Shown: positions 33,731 to 43,231 of the stretch, piece by piece
Numbering within the stretch: position 1 is the first letter of the stretch
How the letters are laid out: the number at the start of each line of letters is the position of its first letter
Assembly (NCBI RefSeq): GCF_900129765.1
Contig: NZ_FQWU01000001.1
Span: forward strand, 1-64,000
Direction of reading: 5' to 3'
DNA length: 64,000 bases
Source of the DNA: Massilia sp. CF038
Lineage (GTDB): Bacteria; Pseudomonadota; Gammaproteobacteria; Burkholderiales; Burkholderiaceae_D
Translations under genes and position numbers: made by a program
The notes under the pieces: model-generated
Databases searched by the model: none
Told to the model about the DNA's origin: nothing
What the model saw: only the letters and a program-made list of their open reading frames with translations

Positions 33731-35116
33731 TCACTGCCAAACCATCAGGCAGGGTGGAATCAGCAACACCATGGCCATCACAAAGTACATCAGTTGCAGC
33801 GGCACCATCCACTTGGCCCAGGTAATCCAGGGAATCCTGGCCAGGGTCAGCACGCCCACGGTGATGCCCGAGGTGGGGATCATCGGCGTGGTCAGTTCGC
33901 CCAGCTGGTAAGCCAGGATCGCGGTCTGCCGCGTCACGCCCACCAGGTCTGCCAGCGGCGCCATGATCGGCATGGTCAGCGCAGCCTGACCGGTGCCGGA
34001 ATGGATGAAGAAGTTCACCACCGTCTGAATCACGAACATCTTCTGCGCCGCGATGATCGGGCTGGCCGACTGCACCAGCGGCATCAGGCCGTGCAGCATG
34101 GTGTCGATGATGTGTGCGTCGCGGGCCAGCACCACGGTGCCCTTGGCCAGTGCGATGACCAGCCCGGTGGTCACCAGGTCCTTGGCGCCCTGAATAAAGG
34201 CGGCGACGAATTCATCGGACGACAAGCGTCCAACGGCGCCAATGACGATGGCCATGACCAGGAACAGGGCGGCGATTTCGTTGATGAACCACTCGTAGCG
34301 GGTCACGCCCACCAGCATCGCGACCATGAAGCCGACGAACAGAGCCAGCACCAGGCTGTGGGTGCGCGTCATGCGTTCGAAGCCGTCCACGCTGACCATT
34401 TTCTCCTTGCGCTTCTCCTGGTCGATCAGGTAGGTCGGGCTCAACTCCGGACGGCGCTTGATGCGCGCTGCGTACCACATCATGAAGCCGGCGGTGATCG
34501 CCGTGGCGACTGACCAGACCAGGATCCGGTAACCCATGCCGGAATACAGGGGGAGGCCGGCGATGCCTTGCGCGACGCCCACGTTGAAGGGGTTCATGAA
34601 GGCGGTGGCAAATCCCACCTGCGAGCCGACGAAGGGAATCGACACGCCGACCACCGAGTCGTAGCCAAGCGCCAGCGCCAGCGGTACAAAAATCAGCACG
34701 AAGGGAATCGCTTCTTCGCTCATGCCGAAGGTGGCCCCGCCAATCGAGAACATGGTGATGAACACGGGGATCATGGTGGCGCGCACGAAGGCCGAGCGGG
34801 TGTGCGCCTTGGCCACGGTCTTGATCATCGAATCAATCGCCTCGGTGCGCTGCAGGACCGAAAACGTGCCACCCGCGATGAGCACGAAGGCGATGATCTG
34901 CGCCGCTTCGACGAAGCCTTTGATGGGCGCCATCATCAGCGCCACAAAGCCCTGTGGATTGCTGGCGATGTACTGGAACGAGGCTGGGTCGATGCGTGGT
35001 TTGCCGTCGACCATGACGGTGCCGTACTGTCCGCCGGGCACCAGCCAGGTCGAGATGGCGATCATCGCCAAAATCATGAACAGCAGGACGAAGGTATTGG
35101 GGAGGCGCAGCTTCAT
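33731..35116 (-). CDS. YfcC/DcuC family membrane transporter
   Basis: Integral membrane carrier of 461 residues, about 11-12 hydrophobic segments. Family segments: MISTWLVPGGQYG-type opening (AISTWLVPGGQYGTVM), GGTFSVLQRTEAIDSMI, SIGGATFGMSEEAIPFVLIFVPLALALGYDSVVG, and FFIHSGTGQAALTMPIMAPLADLVGVTRQ near the end. YfcC proteins are predicted basic amino acid or dicarboxylate carriers. It lies 2 bases after the aspartoacylase-like gene, and divergent from a cyanophycinase operon, so an aspartate/arginine-type or dipeptide substrate is a reasonable inference. Confidence 0.85.
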   Translation of the reverse strand: MKLRLPNTFVLLFMILAMIAISTWLVPGGQYGTVMVDGKPRIDPASFQYIASNPQGFVALMMAPIKGFVEAAQIIAFVLIAGGTFSVLQRTEAIDSMIKTVAKAHTRSAFVRATMIPVFITMFSIGGATFGMSEEAIPFVLIFVPLALALGYDSVVGVSIPFVGSQVGFATAFMNPFNVGVAQGIAGLPLYSGMGYRILVWSVATAITAGFMMWYAARIKRRPELSPTYLIDQEKRKEKMVSVDGFERMTRTHSLVLALFVGFMVAMLVGVTRYEWFINEIAALFLVMAIVIGAVGRLSSDEFVAAFIQGAKDLVTTGLVIALAKGTVVLARDAHIIDTMLHGLMPLVQSASPIIAAQKMFVIQTVVNFFIHSGTGQAALTMPIMAPLADLVGVTRQTAILAYQLGELTTPMIPTSGITVGVLTLARIPWITWAKWMVPLQLMYFVMAMVLLIPPCLMVWQ

Positions 35117-35118
35117 GG

Positions 35119-36237
35119 TTATTGGCTCAGCAGTTTGCCGGCGCGGAAGGCGACCGGTCCGGCGATCTTACCGACCTGCATGCCACGCAGCAGGTGGCGG
35201 TGGGCGGTACGCGCAAAGAACACGCCCGCGACTTTGGTATGCAAGGTGGTGGTGGCGCCGCTGACCGGGTCGATCAAGTCGGCAATCGCGTCACCGGCGG
35301 CGACTTTGTCACCCAGCGCCTTGAGGAACACCAGAACGCCCGCATGCGGGGCCGCGATCGGCTCCACGCCTTCCAGCGGCGTGGCGGCGCACAGCGGCGC
35401 CGGCATCGGATCGGGTGTCCCGTCCAGCACACCCACGTGGGTCAGGTAATTGATCAGGGCACGCGCATCGTTGCGCGCGTAGTCGTAAGCGACATCCATC
35501 TCGCCGCGCAGCTCCACCGTGACCGACATGCACGCAGGCGGTAACGGGAAGGCGGGACCGAAATGGGCGGCCAGGTCCCACCACAGGCGGCTGCACGCTT
35601 CGTCGAACGGCTCTTCGCCTGCTTCCAGTGCCAGCAGCAGGGCATGCGCGCCCAGGTAGGCCGATAACGGCGCGGCCGCCTCGGCCAGCGGCGTGCCGGC
35701 GTAAATATGCAGCACTGCCTCGTTATCGCAATGCAGATCGAGCACGATGTCGGCGTCAATGGCCAGGCCGAGCAGGGTCTTCTTCAGCGTGTCGGCATCG
35801 GTCGACGGCACCCATGCGGCCACCGAATCGCGGGCATGCGCGCGCACCAGGGCGACATTGGCCTCGGCGCTGTCCGTCAACAGGCCGGACAGCGATTTTT
35901 TCAAGTCTTCGGCCACATGCTTGTAAGCGCGGTTGAAATTGATGCCGGTGGTCAGGTCAAAGCGGCCAAAGGGCGCACCTTGAATGGCTTGCGCCAGGCC
36001 GATCGGATTGGCTGCGGGCACCAGCACGATTTCGCCACGGATTTTGCCGGCCGCTTCCAGGGCCTCGAATTCGGTGCGCAGGAACTGGGCGACCAGCATG
36101 CCCGGTACTTCGTCGGCATGCAGTGCGCCCTGAATGTATACCTTCTTGCCCGAACCGGGCGTGCCGTAGTGAAAACTGGTCAGCGTGGGCGACATGCTGC
36201 CGCCGGCCGGAGAGAGAGGATGTTTTTGTGATTGCAT
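35119..36237 (-). CDS. succinylglutamate desuccinylase/aspartoacylase-like hydrolase
   Basis: Zinc hydrolase of the AstE/AspA (M14-like) family, 372 residues. Metal ligands His and Glu in QGALHADEVPGMLVAQF and a third His in DIVLDLHCDNEAVLHIY; NPIGLAQAIQGAPFGRFDLTTGINFNR supplies substrate residues; the catalytic Glu is probably in SVTVELRGEMD. The C-terminal 90 residues form a beta-barrel/lipoyl-like domain (HAGVLVFLKALGDKVAAGDAIADLIDP). The start may instead be ATG 36195. Upstream of yfcC in a two-gene operon divergent from rpiR. Hydrolysis of an N-acyl-aspartate/arginine or an aspartyl-arginine product of cyanophycin is inferred from context. Confidence 0.85.
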   Translation of the reverse strand: MQSQKHPLSPAGGSMSPTLTSFHYGTPGSGKKVYIQGALHADEVPGMLVAQFLRTEFEALEAAGKIRGEIVLVPAANPIGLAQAIQGAPFGRFDLTTGINFNRAYKHVAEDLKKSLSGLLTDSAEANVALVRAHARDSVAAWVPSTDADTLKKTLLGLAIDADIVLDLHCDNEAVLHIYAGTPLAEAAAPLSAYLGAHALLLALEAGEEPFDEACSRLWWDLAAHFGPAFPLPPACMSVTVELRGEMDVAYDYARNDARALINYLTHVGVLDGTPDPMPAPLCAATPLEGVEPIAAPHAGVLVFLKALGDKVAAGDAIADLIDPVSGATTTLHTKVAGVFFARTAHRHLLRGMQVGKIAGPVAFRAGKLLSQ

Positions 36238-36342
36238 GAGTCAGGTAGGTGTTGGTGCGGTTGGCCGACAGTGTGGCATGAAAGAATTATGTCTCATTTT
36301 TTTCATTCAGTCCACGCATGTAAAAAATTTTTCAGAAAAACG

Positions 36343-36371
36343 TTGAGTTTTTGTTTTGATGCCGGTACAGT
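36343..36371 (+). promoter_or_regulatory. candidate promoter of rpiR-TonB-cyanophycinase operon
   Basis: TTGAGT (36343-36348), a 17-base spacer and TACAGT (36366-36371), in an AT-rich stretch 41 bases before ATG 36412. The shared region 36238-36411 also serves the divergent aspartoacylase-like/yfcC operon. Confidence 0.5.
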
Positions 36372-36411
36372 CAATGACATCTTGCAATTAGTCTTACAGT
36401 ACAGGACCGCC

Positions 36412-37404
36412 ATGAAGTCGACCCCGCCCGCCAGTCAACGCGATTATGCCTCGCCCGAGATCGCATTTGCAGAATCCTCGCTTGGCGAATCGCTGCTCAA
36501 GATCCTCGCCGAGGGCTCGGTCTCGAACCGCGCCATTGCCGACTACCTGCTGCGCAACCAGGTGCGCGTGACGGCGCTTGGCATTGAGGAGCTGGCCGAC
36601 AACTGCCAGGTCTCGACTGCCACCATCAGCCGCTTTGCGCGCGAACTCGGTTTCAAGAACTACGCAGCCATGCGCAACGAGATCGCCACCACCTTGCAGT
36701 CGGTCCTGCAGCCGGTCGACAAGCTGCGTAATAATATCGCGCGCCGGGCCGGCGCCACCGCACCTGCGCTCGAGAGCCTGGAGTATGCCGCCGCCAATGT
36801 CAAGGCAGCCGGCCAGGCGCTTGACCTGCGTGAGCTGGACAAGATCGTCAAGGTGCTGACCGCGGCGCGCTCGGTGTATGTGATGGGCTTTGGCCTGTCG
36901 TCGCAGCTGGCGGGCATGCTGTCGCTGCACCTGCAGCCGTTCTGCCAGCAGGTGATCGAGGTGGCAGGACCGGGCGGCACCGAAGTGGCAGCCGGCCACC
37001 TGGCCAATATCACCAAAGATGACGTGCTGGTGGTGATCTCGTTCCCGCGCTATTCGCTTGATGTGATCCGCCTGGCCGGCTTTGCGCGCGCGCGCGACGC
37101 CTGTGTGGTGTCGATTACCGATTCGCCGGCGTCGGCCCTGGCCGGCGTGGCCACTTACGCGCTGTACGCGCAATCGACCCATCCTGTCCTGCCGAGCAGC
37201 GCGACCGCGGCCATTGCCGTGATCGAAGCGCTGGTGGTGTCGCTGATGGTATCGAACAAGGACAACGTCGCCAAGGCAGCCCGCCTGACTGACGCCATTT
37301 CGGCCTGGTTGTACGGCGCCGATCCCGTTTTTGACAGCAGCACCGACGGCACCCGTCGTTCCCAGCCCCGCCCCAAGAAGCAGGTAATAAAACCACAGGA
37401 GTAA
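36412..37404 (+). CDS. RpiR family transcriptional regulator (HTH-SIS)
   Basis: 330-residue regulator with an N-terminal RpiR helix-turn-helix (about 25-105, GIEELADNCQVSTATISRFARELGF) and a C-terminal SIS sugar-phosphate-type isomerase domain (about 145-275, YVMGFGLSSQLAGML, DVLVVISFPRYS). ATG 36412 is chosen (AGGA upstream; the longer in-frame extension is unlike the family). It starts the operon rpiR-TonB receptor-cyanophycinase and is divergent to yfcC, so local control of both operons is likely. A basic tail (RRSQPRPKKQV) is unusual. Confidence 0.87.
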   Translation: MKSTPPASQRDYASPEIAFAESSLGESLLKILAEGSVSNRAIADYLLRNQVRVTALGIEELADNCQVSTATISRFARELGFKNYAAMRNEIATTLQSVLQPVDKLRNNIARRAGATAPALESLEYAAANVKAAGQALDLRELDKIVKVLTAARSVYVMGFGLSSQLAGMLSLHLQPFCQQVIEVAGPGGTEVAAGHLANITKDDVLVVISFPRYSLDVIRLAGFARARDACVVSITDSPASALAGVATYALYAQSTHPVLPSSATAAIAVIEALVVSLMVSNKDNVAKAARLTDAISAWLYGADPVFDSSTDGTRRSQPRPKKQVIKPQE

Positions 37405-37408
37405 CAAC

Positions 37409-40144
37409 ATGAGTCAGCACTACAAAAAGCAGCCCGCGAGGACTGCTCTGGCCGCCGCATTGTCCGCCGCTTTTGGCCTGATGCCTTTCCAGGCGCACGC
37501 CCAGGAGGCGGAAGCGCCAAAGATTCAACGCGTCGAGATCACGGGTTCGTCCATCAAGCGCCTTGAAAACGAGACCGCGCTGCCGGTCCAGGTGATCAAG
37601 CGCGAAGACATCGACAAGAGCGGTGTGACCACTGCCGCTGAACTGCTCAAGAACATCAGCGCCAATACCGCGCCGCTGTCGGACGGTGCCAGCATCACCG
37701 ACGGCACGTCCGGCCAGCGCGGCTTCAACGGTGCCAATCTGCGCGGTCTGGGCGTATCGTCCACGCTGGTGCTGCTCAATGGCCGCCGCCTGGCCAACTT
37801 CGCTTCGCCAGGCGACAACGCCGGCGTTGACTTGAATAATATCCCGGCTGGGGCGATTGCCCGGGTCGAAATTCTGAAAGACGGCGCTTCGGCCATCTAT
37901 GGCACCGACGCCATTGGCGGCGTGATCAACTTCATCACCCGCAAGGATTATCAGGGCGTGGACCTGAACGCGTCGGTGGCAGGCACCCAGGAAGGCGGCG
38001 CAGGCAAGCGCACGGCCAGCATCAGCGGCGGCCTGGGCGACCTGTCGACCGACCGTTTCAATGTGTTTGGCGTGCTGGATGTGCAAAAACTGCAGTCGCT
38101 GCGCTCAAGCCAGCGCGACTTCATCGCCGAACGGCCGCTGGCATCGAACCTGCCGGCTCTGATGTCGAGTAATACCTACCCGGCCAATATCGATATCTCC
38201 AGCGCTCAGCGCAATGCCCTGATCAATGCGGGCGCGCTGCCGGCGGGTGCCACCCGCACCCGCGTCAATCCAAGTGCGCCAGGCTGCAGCGGCCCGGCCA
38301 CCGTGTACGCGCCGCAGGGTCCGGGCGGGCCACTGGGTTGCAGCTACGACTACATGCAGGATACCGAGCTGTATCCGGAGTCGAGCAAAATCGGCTTCAT
38401 CGGCCGCGCCACCTTCCAGGTCACACCCGATCACCAGGTGTTTGCAGAACTGGTGCAGTCGCAGGCCAAGAGCCGCTATGTGCTGAGCCCGAACCCGATC
38501 CGCATCCGCAATCTGGCGGTCAACCGCCTGCCGGCAAACTACGCCAGCGCACTCTCGGGTGCCGGGCTGCCGACGACCGTGAGCGGCATCCGCTACCGCA
38601 TGGAAGAAGCGGGCAACCGTACCAATGAGGTGGAAAGCACCGCCCAGCGCCTGGTATTGGGCGCCAATGGCAGTGTGGCAGGCTGGGACTATGACGTCGG
38701 CGTGTCGCGCGCCGAAAACCGCGCGGTGGACAAGTACGTTGACGGCTACGTATTGTTCGACCAGTTTGAAGCCGGTGTGCGCTCTGGCGCGATCAACCCG
38801 TTCGGGCCATCGAGCCAGGCAGGGCGCGATCTGATCAACAGCATCAAGATCAATAACGAGGCCCGCAAGTCGAAGGGCATTTCGACTTCGGTCGACGGAA
38901 AAATGTCGCGCAGCCTGATGGCACTGGACGGGGGCGACCTGGCCATTGCCGTGGGCGGCGAAGCGCGGCGCGAAAAGACCAGCTTCACGCCATCGGCACT
39001 GCTGCTGTCAAATAACATCGCCGGTGACCGCGGAACCGGCTCGGCCGAATTGACGGCCACCGCTGACAGCCGCCGCGTATGGTCACTGTTCACCGAACTC
39101 AATGCGCCGTTGAGCAAGACGCTGGAAGTGCAACTGGCTGTGCGCCATGACGACTACAGCCAGGTGGGCGGCACCACCAATCCAAAAATCGGCGTGCGCT
39201 GGCAGCCGGCGGCCAGCGTGCTGCTGCGCGCCTCGGCCAATACGGGCTTCCGCGCGCCGTCGCTGTCGGATTTGAACCGTCCGGCCACCTTTGGCAGCGC
39301 GGCCAGCTTCCTGACCGATCCCCAGTGCGTGGCCGATGGCCTGGACACGATTGATGGCTGTACCGACCAGTATCCGGTCGAGCGCCGTTCCAACCCCGAC
39401 CTGAAGCCGGAAACCTCGCGCCAGTTCGCGCTGGGCGCGGTGTGGGATGTGAGCAAGCAGCTCAACCTCTCGGTCGACTACTGGAACATCCAGAAAAAGG
39501 ACGTCATCAGCACGCTGGGCGAGCAGATCATCGTCGATAGCCCGGATAAATACAACGGCAAATACATCCAGCGCGACGACGACGGCTTCATCACCAACAT
39601 CCTGCTGCAGAAGGAGAATCAGGGCCAGCTCAATACCTCCGGTCTGGACTTCGGGCTCGATTACAAGACCGCCGCCGCACCGGAAGGGCGCTTCAGCATC
39701 AACATGAGCGGGACGCTGGTGCTAAAATACGACCGTCAGTTCGGACCGCTGGAAGCGGAGCGCAGCAATCTTGGCCTGTTCCTGAATGACCAGGTGATCC
39801 AGAAATGGCGTCACCGCATCAGTTTCGGCTATGACCGCGGCCCGCTCAGCGTGACGCTGGCAAACCAGTATTCGTCGTCGTACACGGACCAGAACACCAC
39901 GTACGATCCGGCTAGCGACAGCGTGCTGCCGTCGCGCAGGGTCAAGGCGTACTCGCTGTGGGACATGACTGCCAGTTACGCGGTTAGTAAACAGATCAAG
40001 CTCCGGTTGGGCGTGCTGAACTTGCTCGACACGGCGCCGCCGTTTTCTAATCAAGCGTATTACTTCCTGGCCGGGTATGATCCTACGTATACCGACCCGC
40101 GTGGACGCAGTGCGTTCCTGAGCTTGAACTATTCATTCAAATAG
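37409..40144 (+). CDS. TonB-dependent outer-membrane receptor
   Basis: 911-residue active outer-membrane importer. Signal peptide (FGLMPFQAHAQEA), TonB-box/plug region with QRVEITGSSIKRLENETALPVQVI, plug core NLRGLGVSSTLVLLNGRRLANF and EILKDGASAIYGTDAIGGVINFITRKDY, then the 22-strand barrel (SANTGFRAPSLSDLNRP, RSNPDLKPETSRQFALG) and terminal aromatic motif LSLNYSFK. It begins 4 bases after rpiR stop with CAGGAG. Its neighbours point to uptake of cyanophycin-derived peptides; the ligand is not proved by sequence. Confidence 0.94.
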   Translation: MSQHYKKQPARTALAAALSAAFGLMPFQAHAQEAEAPKIQRVEITGSSIKRLENETALPVQVIKREDIDKSGVTTAAELLKNISANTAPLSDGASITDGTSGQRGFNGANLRGLGVSSTLVLLNGRRLANFASPGDNAGVDLNNIPAGAIARVEILKDGASAIYGTDAIGGVINFITRKDYQGVDLNASVAGTQEGGAGKRTASISGGLGDLSTDRFNVFGVLDVQKLQSLRSSQRDFIAERPLASNLPALMSSNTYPANIDISSAQRNALINAGALPAGATRTRVNPSAPGCSGPATVYAPQGPGGPLGCSYDYMQDTELYPESSKIGFIGRATFQVTPDHQVFAELVQSQAKSRYVLSPNPIRIRNLAVNRLPANYASALSGAGLPTTVSGIRYRMEEAGNRTNEVESTAQRLVLGANGSVAGWDYDVGVSRAENRAVDKYVDGYVLFDQFEAGVRSGAINPFGPSSQAGRDLINSIKINNEARKSKGISTSVDGKMSRSLMALDGGDLAIAVGGEARREKTSFTPSALLLSNNIAGDRGTGSAELTATADSRRVWSLFTELNAPLSKTLEVQLAVRHDDYSQVGGTTNPKIGVRWQPAASVLLRASANTGFRAPSLSDLNRPATFGSAASFLTDPQCVADGLDTIDGCTDQYPVERRSNPDLKPETSRQFALGAVWDVSKQLNLSVDYWNIQKKDVISTLGEQIIVDSPDKYNGKYIQRDDDGFITNILLQKENQGQLNTSGLDFGLDYKTAAAPEGRFSINMSGTLVLKYDRQFGPLEAERSNLGLFLNDQVIQKWRHRISFGYDRGPLSVTLANQYSSSYTDQNTTYDPASDSVLPSRRVKAYSLWDMTASYAVSKQIKLRLGVLNLLDTAPPFSNQAYYFLAGYDPTYTDPRGRSAFLSLNYSFK

Positions 40145-40155
40145 AAAGAACACCG

Positions 40156-41487
40156 ATGCTGAAAATGGCCCGCCGCTGTGCACAGATTGCTTTACTGGCG
40201 CTAGCCGCATCAGGCCATGTCACGGCGCAGACGCAGACGGGGGTATCGCCTGCACCTGCGCCGGCCGCATCGGAGCTCAAGCAGCAGGACGAACCCAAAA
40301 AAGCGCCGGTGCCACAGTCGGAAGTCAAGGCGCCGGCCACCGCATCCACCGCGCCCAAGGGCACGCTGGTCATTATCGGTGGCGGCCTGCGCGGCGAGAA
40401 CGAACCCGTATGGGAGCGCATCGTCGAACTGGCCGGCGGCAAGGGCGCCCGTATTGCCGTATTCGGCACCGCGTCTGCCAGCCCCGAACGCGCGGCCCGT
40501 CTTGACGCCGAACGTCTCAATTTCTACGGTGCCGACGCCTTCGTGGTGCCAGTTGCTGTACGCCTGAAGGGCACCGATTACCGCGCTGCCGCCAACGACC
40601 CTGTGCTGGCGGCCCAGGTCAGCTCCGCCGCCGGCGCCTATTTTGTCGGCGGCGACCAGGCCCGCATTACCGAAGCGCTGCGCAAACCTGACGGCAGCAG
40701 CACCCTGATGCTGGACGCGCTGTGGGATATGTACCGCCGCGGCGGCGTGATTGCCGGCACCAGCGCCGGCGCCGCCATCATGAGTAAAACCATGTTCTAC
40801 AACGTCAGCTCGGTGCTGTCGACGCTCAAGCGCGGCGTGGCCGATGGCATGGAACTGGCGCCTGGCATCGGCTTTATTGGTGACGACGTCTTCGTTGACC
40901 AGCACTTGCTGGTGCGTGGCCGCTTTGCCCGCATGCTGCCCGCCATGATGGCCAAGGGGTACAAAACCGGTCTTGGTATCGATGAAAACACGGCCATGAT
41001 CATTCACGCCAACCGCGACGTGGAAGTGCTGGGTTACAAAGGCGCTTTGCTGATCGACCTCAATAGCGCCACCAGCGTGCCGGGCGACTTCAATGTCACC
41101 AATGCGCGCTTGTCGTATCTGGATAATGGCGACCGCTACAACATCGCCAAGCAGACCTTCACGCCTTCGCCTGACAAAGCTAGTGGCAAGTTTGATCCGG
41201 CCAGACCGTACTACAAAGGGCCGCTGTTCACGGCCGACATTCTGGGTCACACTACCATTGTCGACCTGATGACTAAATTGATCGACAGCGATCAGCCGGA
41301 CGCAATTGGGATTGCCTTCGGCAGCCCGCGCGATCTGCAGGCCGATCTGGGCTTTGAATTCCGCCTGTCCCGGATCAGTGACAGCGTCGGTTATGCGTCG
41401 GCCGTGGCGGACGCCTACTCGGTGTACAACATTCGTCTGGATGTCCGTCCGATCAAGATTCAGCAGCCGTTCTACCAATACAAATAA
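40156..41487 (+). CDS. extracellular/periplasmic cyanophycinase, CphE-like
   Basis: Serine-type exopeptidase of family S51 that releases beta-Asp-Arg dipeptides from cyanophycin, 443 residues. Signal peptide (IALLALAASGHVTAQ), Pro/Ala-rich linker about 25-66, then GTLVIIGGGLRGENEPVWERIVELAGG, nucleophile Ser203 in VIAGTSAGAAIMS, and DDVFVDQHLLVRGRFARMLP. The exported form distinguishes it from cytosolic CphB and fits external polymer use. It lies 11 bases after the TonB receptor; no isoaspartyl dipeptidase gene is visible in the window. Confidence 0.9.
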   Translation: MLKMARRCAQIALLALAASGHVTAQTQTGVSPAPAPAASELKQQDEPKKAPVPQSEVKAPATASTAPKGTLVIIGGGLRGENEPVWERIVELAGGKGARIAVFGTASASPERAARLDAERLNFYGADAFVVPVAVRLKGTDYRAAANDPVLAAQVSSAAGAYFVGGDQARITEALRKPDGSSTLMLDALWDMYRRGGVIAGTSAGAAIMSKTMFYNVSSVLSTLKRGVADGMELAPGIGFIGDDVFVDQHLLVRGRFARMLPAMMAKGYKTGLGIDENTAMIIHANRDVEVLGYKGALLIDLNSATSVPGDFNVTNARLSYLDNGDRYNIAKQTFTPSPDKASGKFDPARPYYKGPLFTADILGHTTIVDLMTKLIDSDQPDAIGIAFGSPRDLQADLGFEFRLSRISDSVGYASAVADAYSVYNIRLDVRPIKIQQPFYQYK

Positions 41488-41493
41488 CCAACA

Positions 41494-41580
41494 ACATCGT
41501 CCTCGCGAAGGCGGGGACCTATTCCACGCTGAACAACTTCGGAAACGTGGAATAGGTCCCCGCCTTCGCGAGGACGATGT
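41494..41580. repeat. REPIN-type repeat E, perfect palindrome arms
   Basis: 87 bp: left arm 41494-41528 and right arm 41546-41580 are exact reverse complements over 35 bases, with a 17-base loop (CTGAACAACTTCGGAAA). The copy lies between the cyanophycinase stop and the M64 gene start and could end or stabilise the first transcript. Confidence 0.93.
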
Positions 41581-41600
41581 GCGTTTACCGAGGATAGTCC

Positions 41601-43010
41601 ATGCTTCGTGCTTTGTCCGCCGCAGCGCTGCTGCTTGCCACCGCCTCTGCCCTGGCCCAGGCCCCCGCCACCGTGCGGGTCGACTACAACCACAGCGGCA
41701 ACGCCCTCGGCGAGCAGTACGCGCTGGAGCGGGTCCTGATCGAGCCGCTGCCCTGGCCGGGCAGCCTGTCCCAGAACTTCGACAACACCGACCGTGGCCA
41801 GAACCGGCTTGAAGTGGTCGACGCCAAAACCGGCGACCTGCTGTACTCACGAGGCTTTTCCACCATCTTCGGCGAGTGGCGTACCACCGACGAAGCCGCG
41901 CGCGTGAGCCGCGGCTTCCATGAATCGGTGCGCTTTCCCAAACCCGCCAAACCGGTCAAGGTCCGCATTCTCAAGCGCGACGAGCGCAATCTGTTTTCGG
42001 TTGTCTGGACGGTCGACATCGATACCGACGCGCAGGACGTGATCCGCGCCCAGCCGCCTGCGCCGGCCAAGCCGATCCCCATCCGCGTGAGCGGACCCTC
42101 GCCCGACAAGGTCGACCTGCTGGTGCTGGGCGATGGCTACACTGCTGCGGACATGGGTAAATTCGAGGCTGATGCGCGGCGCCTGTCCGACCATCTGTTC
42201 TCGGTGTCGCCGTTCAAGGAACGGGCGCGTGACTTCAATGTATGGGCCCTGGCCGTGCCGACCCAGGAGTCGGGCGTGTCGCGCCCCTCTACCGGTCTGC
42301 ACCACGCGTCCGCGCTAGGCACACGCTACGATATTTTCGGCAGCGAGCGCTATGTACTCACGCTCGACAACCGCGCCCTGCGCGACATCGCTCAGAACGC
42401 CCCGTACGAGTTCATTGAAATCCTGGTCAACAACGACACTTACGGCGGCGGGGGCATCTTCGGGCAGTTCAGCACCGCGGCCGCCGGCAACGACTGGGCC
42501 AATTATCTGTTCGTGCACGAATTTGGCCACCACTTCGCCGGCCTGGCAGACGAGTACTACACCTCGCCGGTGGCCTATGCGGCAGCGGCGGGCCGGCCCG
42601 AACCCTGGGAGCCAAACGTGACGGCCCTGCGCGACCCGACCAAGCTCAAATGGAAGCAGCACGTCAAGGCAGGGACGCCACTGCCAACGGCCTGGCCCAA
42701 GGCCGAGTACGAGGAATATTCGCGCGCCTATCAAAAGCGCCGCGCCGCCCTGCGCGCAGCCAATCGGCCGGAATCGGAAATGAGTGCGCTGTTCAAGGAA
42801 GACTTACAGCACACAACGGAATTATTTTCCAAACAGAAACATGTGCACGCCATCGGCGCGTTCGAAGGGGCGAACTATGAGGCCACCGGATATTACCGCT
42901 CCGAAATGCGCTGCATCATGTTCGATCGAAGTGAAAGATTCTGTAAGGTATGTAACGAGGGCATCGGTGCGGTCATTGACCTGTACGCTGCACCCGCCAG
43001 GGCAAAATAG
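41601..43010 (+). CDS. secreted M64 (IgA-peptidase-like) metallopeptidase
   Basis: Zinc metallopeptidase with signal peptide (ALSAAALLLATASALAQA), 469 residues. An N-terminal beta domain (about 25-150) precedes the catalytic domain, which starts DKVDLLVLGDGYTAADMGKFEAD and holds the zincin motif HEFGHHFAGLADEYY (306-320). A C-terminal Cys segment follows (MRCIMFDRSERFCKVCNEG). M64 peptidases cleave proteins outside the cell. It follows the cyanophycinase gene across REPIN E; co-function in nutrient peptide scavenging is possible but unproven. Confidence 0.88.
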   Translation: MLRALSAAALLLATASALAQAPATVRVDYNHSGNALGEQYALERVLIEPLPWPGSLSQNFDNTDRGQNRLEVVDAKTGDLLYSRGFSTIFGEWRTTDEAARVSRGFHESVRFPKPAKPVKVRILKRDERNLFSVVWTVDIDTDAQDVIRAQPPAPAKPIPIRVSGPSPDKVDLLVLGDGYTAADMGKFEADARRLSDHLFSVSPFKERARDFNVWALAVPTQESGVSRPSTGLHHASALGTRYDIFGSERYVLTLDNRALRDIAQNAPYEFIEILVNNDTYGGGGIFGQFSTAAAGNDWANYLFVHEFGHHFAGLADEYYTSPVAYAAAAGRPEPWEPNVTALRDPTKLKWKQHVKAGTPLPTAWPKAEYEEYSRAYQKRRAALRAANRPESEMSALFKEDLQHTTELFSKQKHVHAIGAFEGANYEATGYYRSEMRCIMFDRSERFCKVCNEGIGAVIDLYAAPARAK

Positions 43011-43029
43011 GCATACGCCCCGTGGTTGG

Positions 43030-43059
43030 AGGCGGTCTTGCGCACAGTCCGCCTTTTTT
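43030..43059 (+). terminator. terminator of M64 gene
   Basis: AGGCGG (43030-43035) and CCGCCT (43049-43054), with an imperfect inner stem, followed by a T-run (43054-43059), 20 bases after the M64 stop codon. Confidence 0.75.
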
Positions 43060-43231
43060 AATGCCAAAAAAATTTCTGATTGGCACGGAAGACTAAGTGC
43101 GTTTGCGCACAGACCCTGATGTCTTTACCTCATATTCTGAACACGTTCCTCGACGAAACATACAGTTGAGAACGGTAGATGGACGACAACGTCCACGATT
43201 GTTCCCTCCATATACATAAAGGTAAAATGCC

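Noticed and set aside
40210-41850. 546-codon minus-strand frame opposite cyanophycinase
   Set aside because: Crosses a REPIN and two real genes; its sequence is shadow composition only.
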